From Bacteroidota bacterium (GTDB lineage Bacteria > Bacteroidota > Bacteroidia > AKYH767-A > OLB10), in the NCBI GenBank assembly GCA_016709725.1, contig JADJMG010000007.1, forward strand, positions 186,001-250,000: a stretch of 64,000 bases of DNA, given 5' to 3'. Below the pieces are notes generated by a model, which saw only the letters and a program-made list of their open reading frames with translations, had not been told where the DNA came from and did no database searches. The translations under genes were made by a program, and so were the position numbers. Position 1 is the stretch's first letter. Each line of letters begins with the position of its first letter. This document shows, one piece after another, positions 27,313 to 36,680 of this stretch.

Positions 27313-28521
27313 ATGATAACCGGACAAGATATTGTTGTTGTAGGATTACAGCCCTGGGACATTAGCATTGGAAGCAATTGTAAGAATATTGCCACGGAAC
27401 TTGCAAAGCATAATCGAGTTTTATATATAAATCCCTCTTTAGACAGAAGTACATTCTTCAAAGGGCGCCATGATGAAAAAGTGCAATTCAGAGTAGATGT
27501 TATGAAGGGTAGGAAGGATGGGTTGGTCAGAATCACTGAAAACCTTTGGTGCTTATATCCTAAGCAAATGATTGAATCAATTAATTGGATTCAATTTAAA
27601 GGGATTCATGACATTTTAAACAAAAGGAATAATAGAAAGATAGCCAATGACATTCGAGGAGCCATGAATCGAATTGGAATGCGTCGTATTACATTGTTTA
27701 ATGATCAGAACATGGTGCGTTGCTTTTATATGAAAGAATTCCTTAATCCCGATGTATTCATCTACTATATCAGAGACAATTTAAGCAGCATTCCATATTT
27801 TCAAAAGCATGCAATGCAAATGGAAGAACAATTGATTCGTCAGGCAGATGTAGTGGCAACAAATTCTGAATTCTTAGCTAATTATGCGCGCACTTTTAAT
27901 CCCAATGCAAAAATGGTTGGCCAAGGATGTGATTTTTCTATGTACTGTGAACCCGTGAATATTGAGGTAGCCAATGATCTAAAGTCAATAAAAGGACCTG
28001 TTATTGGATACACTGGATTTTTGACATCCGTGCGTCTTGATATCGAATTGTTAGAAAGCTTGGCAAGAAGAAATCCACAATGGAGTTTGGTGCTTGTTGG
28101 ACCTGAAGATGATTCGTTTAAGAAAAGTGAATTACATAGAATGCCGAATGTGTATTTCTTAGGGAATAAAGCCCCAGAAACTTTACCATCTTATATAAAG
28201 GGTTTTGATGTAGCTATTAATCCACAAGCGTTGAATGAAGTAACGATGGGAAACTATCCTAGGAAGATTGATGAATACTTAGCAGTAGGGAAACCCGTTG
28301 TGGCCACGCATACTCCGTTTATGGATTATTTTAAGGAATATACCTATTTAGCTAAAAGTTTGGAAGACTACGAACAAAAAATTACAAAGGCAATCATAGA
28401 AAATGATGCGATGAAAGAAAAAGCAAGAAGGGACTTTGCATTGACTCATACTTGGGAAGAAAATGTAAAGATGATTTCTGAATTGATAGAACCCTTCTTA
28501 TTAACGATCGTGCAAAAATAA
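27313..28521 (+). CDS. Glycosyltransferase, TuaH-like GT-B type
   Basis: The 402-residue protein opens MITGQDIVVVGLQPWDISIG, with a glycine-rich start to the first Rossmann half. It then has NRVLYINPSLDRS, IYYIRDNLSSIPYFQKH and QADVVATNSEFLANYARTF. The second half has GPVIGYTGFLTSVRLDIELL, WSLVLVGPEDDS, NVYFLGNKAPETLPSYIKGF and a donor-binding region RKIDEYLAVGKPVVATHTPF. This is the GT-B plan of teichuronic-acid-type and GT4-like enzymes. It is the first gene of a two-gene unit with the methyltransferase, opposite in direction to the rest of the locus. The sugar donor is not known. Confidence 0.85.
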   Translation: MITGQDIVVVGLQPWDISIGSNCKNIATELAKHNRVLYINPSLDRSTFFKGRHDEKVQFRVDVMKGRKDGLVRITENLWCLYPKQMIESINWIQFKGIHDILNKRNNRKIANDIRGAMNRIGMRRITLFNDQNMVRCFYMKEFLNPDVFIYYIRDNLSSIPYFQKHAMQMEEQLIRQADVVATNSEFLANYARTFNPNAKMVGQGCDFSMYCEPVNIEVANDLKSIKGPVIGYTGFLTSVRLDIELLESLARRNPQWSLVLVGPEDDSFKKSELHRMPNVYFLGNKAPETLPSYIKGFDVAINPQALNEVTMGNYPRKIDEYLAVGKPVVATHTPFMDYFKEYTYLAKSLEDYEQKITKAIIENDAMKEKARRDFALTHTWEENVKMISELIEPFLLTIVQK

Positions 28522-28536
28522 AGTTGAACAAATAAC

Positions 28537-29307
28537 ATGAAAAAAACTCAAATTAACATTGGTAGGTATACTGAATTCACAGAAACCGTTGACATTAAAA
28601 GATTAAATTTTATCGCTGATATTATTCAAACTTATTGTGTTCCTGGAGCTCGTGTTTTGGATGTAGGTTGCGGTAATGGAAATATTGCAAAGGGTATTGG
28701 TAGCTTAGGCTATGAAGTTCTTGGAATAGATTTTAGCGAAAATGCAATTCGATATGCTAAATCTAAGAATACACTTCCTAATGTTAAGTTTAAAGTTTGT
28801 AGTGCAGAAGAAGTGACTGATGGAGATCAATTTGATGTAGTAATTTGTAGCGAAGTTTTGGAACATTTACATGAGCCTTCTACTTTGATGACAACCTTAT
28901 CAAAAATCCTTCGTCCCAATTCGATTTTTATTGCAACAGTTCCAAATGGGATGGGTCCACGTGAACTACTTGTAACTCGCCCAGTTCAACAAATGACAAA
29001 CACATGGATGGGAAATGTGATTAGTGGTTCTAAAAAGATGATGGGCTATAGTAATAGTACCGTTCAGAGTCAATCGGAAGATTTGACCCATGTTCAGTTC
29101 TTTACCAAGAATGCTTTCACCCAATTGATCTCAAGTCATGGTTTCGATTTACTTCAGTTTAAACACTCGAACTTTATTGAAAAAGTGTTTCCATATTCAA
29201 TGCTTACTCGAAGAATAAAGGCACTTTCTATGATCGATAATAAAATGGTAGATTTTCTACCATCTCAATTAGCCAGCGGATTCAATACTGCTTGGAGAAG
29301 AATTTAA
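28537..29307 (+). CDS. Class I SAM-dependent methyltransferase
   Basis: The 256-residue protein has motif I VLDVGCGNGNIAKGIGSLG near residues 40-58, an acidic motif II (VLGIDFSENAIRYAKSK) and post-motif DVVICSEVLEHLHEPSTL. The layout matches UbiG/Methyltransf_11 proteins. The C terminus (QLISSHGFDLLQFKHSN, FPYSMLTRRIKALSMI) is also typical. It may methylate a sugar or lipid of the surface polysaccharide, judging only from position. It starts 15 bases after the glycosyltransferase and ends at a perfect hairpin terminator. Confidence 0.87.
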   Translation: MKKTQINIGRYTEFTETVDIKRLNFIADIIQTYCVPGARVLDVGCGNGNIAKGIGSLGYEVLGIDFSENAIRYAKSKNTLPNVKFKVCSAEEVTDGDQFDVVICSEVLEHLHEPSTLMTTLSKILRPNSIFIATVPNGMGPRELLVTRPVQQMTNTWMGNVISGSKKMMGYSNSTVQSQSEDLTHVQFFTKNAFTQLISSHGFDLLQFKHSNFIEKVFPYSMLTRRIKALSMIDNKMVDFLPSQLASGFNTAWRRI

Positions 29308-29323
29308 TTAATGCTTAAAAAGT

Positions 29324-29360
29324 AAGCGGTCAGTTTGAAAATTCAAACTGACCGCTTTTT
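29324..29360 (+). terminator. Bidirectional intrinsic terminator
   Basis: AAGCGGTCAGTTTGAA and its reverse complement form a perfect 16-base stem with a 2-base gap, followed by T's on the plus strand and preceded by A's. It can end both the plus-strand methyltransferase and the minus-strand polysaccharide operon. Confidence 0.93.
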
Positions 29361-29383
29361 CATTCTTTCGATTGTGAGAAAAA

Positions 29384-30589
29384 TTACGATGCTTTAAGAT
29401 GATTTCCTAATGAGAAATATTCTGATTCATTATTTTCCTTATCGATCTTTACTTTTGAGAGTGAAGTTTGTCGATATAAGTTGATGAGTTTTTTTGTGGA
29501 TGCTGACCAGCTAAAATCCTTACTGCGCATTAATCCCTTTTCAATAAATTGAAGTCTTATGTGGTCATTAAATTCCATCTCTTCGATGCCTTCCGCAATG
29601 GATGCTGGATCGAATGGATCTACAAATCGAGCAGCGTCTTTAGCAATTTCTGGCATACATGAACTATTAGAGGTAATTACTGGTGTTCCACACGACATGG
29701 CTTCTATTATTGGCAAACCAAAACTTTCTCTTATGGAAGGATACAAGAAGGCAAATGCTTGAGTATATAAGTCAGGCATGTCTTCATGGTTGACGTAGTT
29801 TGTCAATATTAGAAACTCATCGAGCCCGTCCAAATTATTTTGTTTGATAATTTTTTGAACTTCCGTAGCTTTTAAATCAGTTAAAACAATCCTTCTTTTC
29901 AGTTTTCCTTTGGTTAAAAGCTGATGAAAAGCGATAAGGGTATTTTTAGTATTTTTCTTTGGGTCTGTGTTGCCATGAAGTAGAAAATACGGTTCATTCG
30001 GTAAGCCATATTTTAATTTGCTCGACAATGTGCTTTGCTTTGGTTTAGCAGTGAAATTACTTGAACAGGCATTGTACACTACAGAAATTTTATTTTTTAA
30101 TTCAGGAAGTGTTTTTGTTATAGCCTCTTTTTCAGTTTCTGATACAGTGAAAATACTTGATGCTTTAGGCAACACCAAGGGAACAATTAATCTTCGATAT
30201 GCATTCCCGATGCGTTGATAAATTGACCCGCCCTTTAAATTTATATCTTTTCGGAGGTAAATGATATCATGTAAAGTGATGATTCGCCTACAATGTACAA
30301 AGAGAGGTGATGTGTTGCCTGTGGAATGCAAAATATCTAAATTATATTTAATAGCTAAAAAGGGAAGGAGAAATTGTTCTGCGATCGGACTTGGAATTTG
30401 AGGTAGTTTAATAATTTTAACATTCTCGGTTTCTTCGATAAGGAAATTATCATAATCCTTGAAGCAAAATATAAAGTACAAATTATCCCTATCAAGATAT
30501 TGTATTCTTTTGATTTGTTCAATCGCCACAATATCCATACCATGCTTATTTTTCCTGAAAATTCTAAACGCCTCTATGCCTATTCTCAT
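29384..30589 (-). CDS. Family 4 glycosyltransferase
   Basis: The 401-residue GT-B protein starts MRIGIEAFRIFRKNKHGMDI. The acceptor half has LDILHSTGNTSPLFV and RRIITLHDIIYLRKD, and the donor half PYFLLHGNTDPKKNTKNTLI. The retaining E-x7-E motif is in YPSIRESFGLPIIEAMSCGT, followed by PVITSNSSCMPEIAKDAARF. GT4 enzymes transfer sugars with retained configuration from NDP donors. It is the last gene before the terminator at 29324, and its start is 11 bases after the neighbour. The added sugar is unknown. Confidence 0.9.
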   Translation of the reverse strand: MRIGIEAFRIFRKNKHGMDIVAIEQIKRIQYLDRDNLYFIFCFKDYDNFLIEETENVKIIKLPQIPSPIAEQFLLPFLAIKYNLDILHSTGNTSPLFVHCRRIITLHDIIYLRKDINLKGGSIYQRIGNAYRRLIVPLVLPKASSIFTVSETEKEAITKTLPELKNKISVVYNACSSNFTAKPKQSTLSSKLKYGLPNEPYFLLHGNTDPKKNTKNTLIAFHQLLTKGKLKRRIVLTDLKATEVQKIIKQNNLDGLDEFLILTNYVNHEDMPDLYTQAFAFLYPSIRESFGLPIIEAMSCGTPVITSNSSCMPEIAKDAARFVDPFDPASIAEGIEEMEFNDHIRLQFIEKGLMRSKDFSWSASTKKLINLYRQTSLSKVKIDKENNESEYFSLGNHLKAS

Positions 30590-30600
30590 GATGTTTATCT

Positions 30601-31740
30601 TTACGCTGCCATTTTCATTCTTAGAAGAAGCGAGTGATACAGTTCTTCATTGTTTTGGATCATCATCCTGAGATCAAATTTTTCTTCAACTGTTTTGCGC
30701 GCTGCCTTGCCAAATCCACTTCTTAAAGCTTTATCATGCTGAAGTTTTAAAATAGATTCAGCGAGAGCGTGATGATCTTTGCAAGGAACTAGAATCCCAT
30801 TTTCGCCACTAATTATGGCTTCTTTAGACCCATCCACTGGAGTTGCAATAATCGCTTTACTCATGGCCATAGCTTCGAGCATTCCGATGGGTAATCCTTC
30901 CCAAAGAGATGGTAATATGTAAATATCAAATGAGTTTAAAACTTCAGGAACATCGGTTCTAAATGGGTGGAAGGTAACCATATCACTCACTTTTAGCTTA
31001 GCGGCTAATTCAATACACTGCTGTTTTAAATCTCCATCACCAATAAATAAAAACTGAATGTCGCGAGTTACTTCTGAAACCTCAGCAATAGCTTTTATTA
31101 AAGTAAATGGATCTTTCTGTATGGTCATACGAACTAAAAAACCAACCACAGTCTTTCCTTCTTTTATACCAAGTTCGATGCGTATATCTTGAAGTGAACG
31201 ATTAGCATTGAAGCGATCTAAGTCAATTCCATAATTGATAACTTGGCTTCGTTTCATTTTGAAACGTTCCAATCCATCTCTTTGATTGGAATGGGACACA
31301 CTGATGGTTCGATCTACTTGGTTGGTTAAGTATTTTTCTGATATTTCACGCGTTCTCCTCACAGGAAAACTTTGATCCTGATGAAAACTCCATCCGTGTA
31401 CTGTATAGGCAACAGGGATTCCCAACGATTTTGCTGGGAAGATGGTGTTACTTAAAGCTCGAGTTCCATGTGCATGTAGAATATCGATATCTTCGTCCAC
31501 CATAATTTTCTTTACCGCTTTGTACGTAGAGATATTAAATGGTTTTAACGTTTCAATTACGTACGTTTTAATTCCAAGCTTTATAAATTGATCAACCATG
31601 GGTCCATGTGTAAAGGATAGAACAATGGGTTCAAAACTGTCCTTATCTAAACCCTTTACCAAATCGAGTACATGTGATTCACCACCTCCAATCTGTCCTT
31701 GCCGAATAGTTTCTAAAACTTTAATTTTTTGGAATGTCAT
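30601..31740 (-). CDS. Family 4 glycosyltransferase
   Basis: The 379-residue GT-B protein has the glycine-rich acceptor loop IRQGQIGGGESHVLDLVKGL, then LHAHGTRALSNTIFPAKSLG. The donor half has VVGFLVRMTIQKDPFTLIKA, QFLFIGDGDLKQQC and LPSLWEGLPIGMLEAMAMSK with the E-x7-E pair, then PVDGSKEAIISGENGILVP. It resembles WbpH/EpsD-like enzymes that build exopolysaccharide or O-antigen repeat units. It starts 12 bases after the previous gene and is part of the long minus-strand operon. The donor and acceptor cannot be told from sequence. Confidence 0.9.
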   Translation of the reverse strand: MTFQKIKVLETIRQGQIGGGESHVLDLVKGLDKDSFEPIVLSFTHGPMVDQFIKLGIKTYVIETLKPFNISTYKAVKKIMVDEDIDILHAHGTRALSNTIFPAKSLGIPVAYTVHGWSFHQDQSFPVRRTREISEKYLTNQVDRTISVSHSNQRDGLERFKMKRSQVINYGIDLDRFNANRSLQDIRIELGIKEGKTVVGFLVRMTIQKDPFTLIKAIAEVSEVTRDIQFLFIGDGDLKQQCIELAAKLKVSDMVTFHPFRTDVPEVLNSFDIYILPSLWEGLPIGMLEAMAMSKAIIATPVDGSKEAIISGENGILVPCKDHHALAESILKLQHDKALRSGFGKAARKTVEEKFDLRMMIQNNEELYHSLLLRMKMAA

Positions 31741-31752
31741 TGTAATCTTAAA

Positions 31753-32937
31753 TTAGAAGGTGGTTTTTTCGAAGTGTGCTGTATGCGGCGTATGTATAAA
31801 TTGCTTATTTGCTCCCTTCATATTAAACATAGCTTTGCACATCACCCAAATGGTTTTTGGTAAGCTAATAATGGCTTGAAGCATGTCTTTATTCCAGAAG
31901 TTACTTGGAATAGCAATCGCGTAAGCCATACTGTAAGTAATGACTAAAGCTATCCATAAATAAGGTCCTGGTTGCATCGATGGAATGATCAGGTTAATTC
32001 CAAACATGAAAAATAGAACGCCAAGTAGAATAACTTTAGGTACTAGAGCGTAATGCATTACTTTGTTTGCATAATCAATTCTTCCCATTAATAGATTATA
32101 TATTCCACGCATCCAGTATTTCTTTAAATAAACCATTTGTGCAGCTACCCAACGTGTTCTTTGGTTTACAAATACTTCTGACTTCTGAACTTTTTCATCC
32201 AAAACAATGGCATCTTCTAAATAAACGATTTGATGGTTGTCATCAATCAATGTCATTTCAAGTTCTTTGTCAAATCCACCCACAGCATCTATTTCTGACA
32301 TCACTTGTTTTAAGTATAAATAAGAAAATGCCATTCCGGATCCAATCACAGAGGAAGATAGTCCTAATGCTATTTGTCCTTTTCGCATGATGTGATTATT
32401 TACTTCTTCAGAAATAGCATCCAATATAGCATAACGCGTATTTTTATTTTTTGCCATGCGATGTCCTTGAATGGCATAACAACCCGAAACTGCTGCTGCA
32501 TTTATTTGATCTAAAAAGTCGATGTGCATAATATTATCTGCATCTAAAATGACAGCTAAATCATAGTGCGATGTAATTTGGTTGAAGGCTGCATTGATCG
32601 ATTTTGATTTGGTGCTTTTATCAAAGGATACAGGAAATAGTTGAATAGGCAGTTTTTTAAGCTCTAGTAAGGTTTGATCTTGAAGTGAATCGGCGATTAC
32701 AAATACATCGTAACGATGCGATGGATAATTTTGTAAAAGTGCATGCTTTGCCGTATTTAAAATCACTTCATCTTCTTTATATGCTGGCATGAACACAGCA
32801 ATTTTCTTGAATTGATTTTTGTTGTCGTACTTTTTTATTTGATAAAAATGTCCTGCAATGGAAAAGACGAGCGAATAGAGAACCGTGACCATGCAAGTCA
32901 CAAATAGGAGTAGTGCAATTATATTAATAAGTACCAT
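31753..32937 (-). CDS. Membrane-bound family 2 glycosyltransferase
   Basis: The 394-residue protein starts with a membrane helix (INIIALLLFVTCMVTVLYSLVF). The GT-A core has KIAVFMPAYKEDEVILNTAK, YDVFVIADSLQ and LAVILDADNIMHIDFL, with D-A-D and then GFDKELEMTLIDDNHQIVYL. The QRTRWVAAQM text is the Q-x-x-R-W motif of processive GT2 enzymes. Three or more C-terminal helices follow (VILLGVLFFMFGINLI, PYLWIALVITYSMAYAIAI). It is probably a processive or undecaprenyl-dependent enzyme of the polysaccharide pathway. The previous gene, once repaired, ends 6 bases before this one. Confidence 0.88.
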   Translation of the reverse strand: MVLINIIALLLFVTCMVTVLYSLVFSIAGHFYQIKKYDNKNQFKKIAVFMPAYKEDEVILNTAKHALLQNYPSHRYDVFVIADSLQDQTLLELKKLPIQLFPVSFDKSTKSKSINAAFNQITSHYDLAVILDADNIMHIDFLDQINAAAVSGCYAIQGHRMAKNKNTRYAILDAISEEVNNHIMRKGQIALGLSSSVIGSGMAFSYLYLKQVMSEIDAVGGFDKELEMTLIDDNHQIVYLEDAIVLDEKVQKSEVFVNQRTRWVAAQMVYLKKYWMRGIYNLLMGRIDYANKVMHYALVPKVILLGVLFFMFGINLIIPSMQPGPYLWIALVITYSMAYAIAIPSNFWNKDMLQAIISLPKTIWVMCKAMFNMKGANKQFIHTPHTAHFEKTTF

Positions 32938-32943
32938 TCGCTT

Positions 32944-33857
32944 TTATATTAGTGATTCGTTTCTATGAATGTCTTTTGCAGTAATGTTCCAAAGTATTCC
33001 TTTCCAAAATGCTTTTAACATGTCTATCTTGCCATTCGCTATATATTGAAATGAATTTTTGGAATGGAAACGAGAGTGAAGAATATAATACTAATTAAGA
33101 GTTTTATGCCTTGAACATTTCTACGTTGAAATAATAATCTATTTCGAGTGAGATAGTAGGTTTTTAAAGTGCTTCCCTTTCCAGTCGACATCGATTCTTT
33201 GTGGTAAATGACAGATCCAGCTTCATACCAAATGGAAAAACCTGCTTTTTTTATTCTTTCACAATAATCCATTTCTTCATAGTACAAAAAGAAAAGATCG
33301 GCCATAAGTCCAACTTTTTCAACTGCTCTTCTAGAAATCATCATGGCTGCCCCATGGGCTCTACTGGTTTCATGCGATTGATTGTATTGCCCAACATCTT
33401 GTTGTCCAAAACCAATTGATGTTCCTCGGCCTGTATATGGATTGATGGGGTTGAATCCTGCAAACTGAATGATACCAGGACTATGCTGAAAAATTATCTT
33501 AGGGGAACTTACACCAATTGTTTTATCATTTTCCATGAGTTCAACGATGGGTTCTAAAAATCCAGCATCAACTGCTGTGTCGTTGTTTAATAATAAAAAA
33601 TATTCGCCGCTAGCTGCATGTATTCCCAGATTATTTCCTCCTGCAAAGCCTAAATTGGATTCGCTGTATATAAATTTGATCCAAGGGTGATTTTTTAGAA
33701 TAGAACTTGGATCTTCTTTAGATGCGTTATCAACGATGATTACTTCAATATGGGGATAAGTGATTTGCTTAAGGGATTCTAAAAGTTCACACGTTACCGA
33801 TGCACCATTATAATTGATGCTGATAATAGAAACTTTAGGATATTTTACTGAATTCAT
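32944..33857 (-). CDS. Family 2 glycosyltransferase, frameshifted near its end
   Basis: The start at 33857 reads MNSVKYPKVSIISINYNGAS. It then has IEVIIVDNASKEDPSSILK, NLGFAGGNNLGIHAASGEYF and LLLNNDTAVDAGFLEPIVEL, in which N-N-D-T is the GT2 metal site, and LFFLYYEEMDYCERIKKAGF. This matches rhamnosyltransferase-like WbbL/GT2 proteins. The frame as written stops at 33039. One more base in the T5 run 33056-33060 (plus strand) extends it as NSFQYIANGKIDMLKAFWKG and on to a stop at 32944. The extended tail is the normal family ending. The reading overlaps the upstream ligase gene. Confidence 0.88.
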
Positions 33858-35294
33858 CTTCTTGTTTTAACGAAGCTTTCTTTACAAAAGTTTCTCCAAG
33901 AAACATGAAAACAAGTGATAGATAAATTACAGGTCCGGTCGGAAATTGTCCAAAAATTTGATTTCCATAGCTTGCAAAGCAAACACCGAAAAGCCACCAT
34001 AAAGGGATGCAAGCTTAAATTTTAGCTCGGAGTCTTTCATTTTAAACAGAAAAATAAATCGATTTCCTATTAAAAATAACAGCATGCTGAGGTAAATCGA
34101 TAATCCAATAATTCCACTTTCAGCCCAGATCTTTACATACCAACTATCGAGTGGAGTAGTAGCCAAGAATGAGCCCGGACTAAACCGTTGTCCCCAGGAT
34201 CCTGCCGCTCCTATACCTCCTCCAATTGGGCGGGAAGCTAAGTATATTTTTAATTTTTTTTGATTCTCTAAACGTGCGATAAGGGAAGCATCGTTAGGAT
34301 CTAAAGCTGTACGCATTCGACGAACTTGATCATTGTTTTGACCCAAGTTTGTAAACTTCAATGCACCAAAAGCAAGTATTCCAACGATAAGGCCAGGAAC
34401 TATTATTTTTATATTGTTGCTCACCAAGAAGTAAATTGCAAATCCAGTAATAGCTACGAATAACGCACCTCTTGTACCTGAAATAGCCATTCCATATAAG
34501 CTCATAAGACTCGTGAATATATAGAAGTATTTTTTTCTTTTGGTTTTGCAGGGACCCATTGCTAATATTCCAGCGACAACACCAGTATGGGCTTGCGCTG
34601 CACCAAATTGTCCTGCATCAGAATAAAAGGAAAAAACTCTCAGTTTTCCGAATAGAACATGAGTTGATTTTGCTCCTGCATCTAGCCATAATTGTTCTGC
34701 TGAATCTACTCCAATAATCATTTGTTTAAGTCCCCAAAAAGTTGCGAAGAGAGAAAGACCAAACCAAATACTAATGAATTTATCTAAATCTTCCTCTCGA
34801 TAAAGTAGAATGAATGCTAGCGGTACAGTAGCTACAAAATACAAGGATACACCTCGAACCGCATAAAACCAGGCTTCGAAGCTTCTTGCTTCGGGATTGA
34901 CAATTTCGAAAACCGTATATGCAAACCAAATAAATACAACGGTCATTAATGGATTCTTAACACCAGGACTTTCGAGGTCTTCTTTTGTTCTAAATAAAAC
35001 GCCTAGAGCAGTTAGAAGAAGGATGATATCTACGCCTAAACCAAAAGGTCCATCGATATAACGCGTGATTCCATTGGCAAAAAAGCAAAATACAAACATG
35101 GCCCACATCCCAAATCGTGGTCTTGCAATGATGAGTCCTACAAAACCTAGCGCAAATGGTAAGGCGGCAAGGCCAATCATGGACACAATTCCGCCTTTAC
35201 TAAAAGTGATGCCAAGTACAATGGCTAAAAGTGCCAGTACAATAACCTTTAGTACATCTTTTACTTTGACGCTATTAGGATGCGGAATTACCAA
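33835..35294 (-). CDS. O-antigen ligase / polysaccharide polymerase, frameshifted near its end
   Basis: The membrane protein of about 485 residues has ten or more helices, including LKVIVLALLAIVLGITFSKG, MTVVFIWFAYTVFEIV, SLYFVATVPLAFILLY, MSLYGMAISGTRGALFVAIT and IIGLSIYLSMLLFLIGNRF. The big loop near residues 330-370 with GGGIGAAGSWGQRFSPGSF fits the Wzy_C / WaaL family. The frame shifts once near 33970-33990. One added base continues it as SYGNQIFGQFPTGPVIYLSL and on to a stop at 33835. The gene then overlaps the next start by 23 bases. It polymerises or ligates the surface polysaccharide at the periplasmic face. Confidence 0.85.
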
Positions 35295-36680
35295 TCCTCA
35301 TTAATTTAAACCTATCTTTTACGGAACGTGCCATATCCATCAAAGTATTAAACCCGGTTGTAAGTGTTTCTTTGATGGTATGATTCAAGTATTTTTTCAA
35401 GAAATAATTTCCAAAAATTACACCCGTTAAAAAAGTGAGAATGGAAACAGCAGCAATACTTCCTATCGTTCCAAAATAATGGATCGCAATAATATCACCC
35501 GATATATTCACGATGAGCATAAGAAGAACCTTTATGAAATTTAAATAGGGCTTGCCTATTATATCTAATGTTATTCCGCTAAATCGATCGAGTGGAAGGA
35601 AAGCTGCGTAAACAGCTAATATCCGCAAAACATGGGCTGATTCTGCGTATTGTGCTCCCCCCAAGAGAACAACAAGGGAGTCCGCGAATAAGATACTTCC
35701 AAAAATAAATGGGAGTAAAATAAAACTTAATAAACCAGTGTATCGATAAAAGATCGCTCTTAATTCTAATTTTTTATCTGGTGTTCTGAATTTTGACATG
35801 ATGGGCATCGCCGAGGCAGCAAAACTCCGAAGTAAAATTTCAATTACTTCAATTAATTTTAAAGGAATACTGTAAGACGCAAGATCACGAGCACTCAACA
35901 TGAATCCAATAATTAATGTATCTGAACTTCTAAGTAAATTGGATCCCATCATGGTCCCCATGCTAAATTTTCCAAAGTTGAATAAGTCCAACATCTTTTC
36001 TTCGTTGCCAATCGAACAGATCCGATCATTGACCAACCTGCCCACAGAGAAATTGCACTTGGTAACAATCCTGAGAAAATGAATCCTGTTAAAACAATTT
36101 CAACACTGCTCGTTTGTGTTATTAATGCGATTAAAATGCAAGTAATAAAGCTGAGTTGATTTAATAGACGGATGTAAAGTACTTTTTCAAAGGAAGATCT
36201 GGCTTGTAACAACCAAGCTGCATAATTAAAAGGTAAAGTAGTGATGGCAGCAAGCCAGTACCAAGAGAGAAATAATCGAAATCCTTCGTTGGTTATTAAA
36301 TGTGAAAAGAAAATATCGGTAAGAATTGTGACTATAGATAAAATGAGCGTGGTAATGATACTGATAAGCCAACCTGATCCTGCAACTTCACCAAACTGCT
36401 CATTTTCGGAAGAAGCAGCAAAACGAACTAATGAGGTATGAATGATTCCAGCTCGTAACAAGTCGGCAAAAATGTATGCAGTAAGAAACATGAACCATGC
36501 TCCCATATCATCTTTGGAAAGTAATCGTGCTACTAAAGCTAAACTTCCAAATCCAAGAATTGCATTGCTAATATTGCCCGCTAAGGATAAGGTATGTTTA
36601 TTTTTGATGAATTTTCCTATGATTTTCGACACGAGGCTACAGTTTTGTGATTGTAGTTCTTTACGTTCTGCGGAAGTCAA
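35275..36680 (-). CDS. Wzx-type polysaccharide flippase, frameshifted in this assembly
   Basis: The protein of about 468 residues is a MATE/MOP-type membrane transporter with about twelve helices. These include NISNAILGFGSLALVARLLS, MGAWFMFLTAYIFADLLRAG, IISTLILS-like segments and, after the shift, MGTMMGSNLLRSSDTLIIGF and SFAASAMPIMSKF. It carries lipid-linked sugar units across the inner membrane. The frame changes near 36007-36016; one added base joins IGSVRL to GNEEKMLDLFNFGKFSMG. Its start lies inside the end of the Wzc-like gene and its end inside the start of the ligase gene, each by 20 bases, a tightly packed operon. Confidence 0.88.
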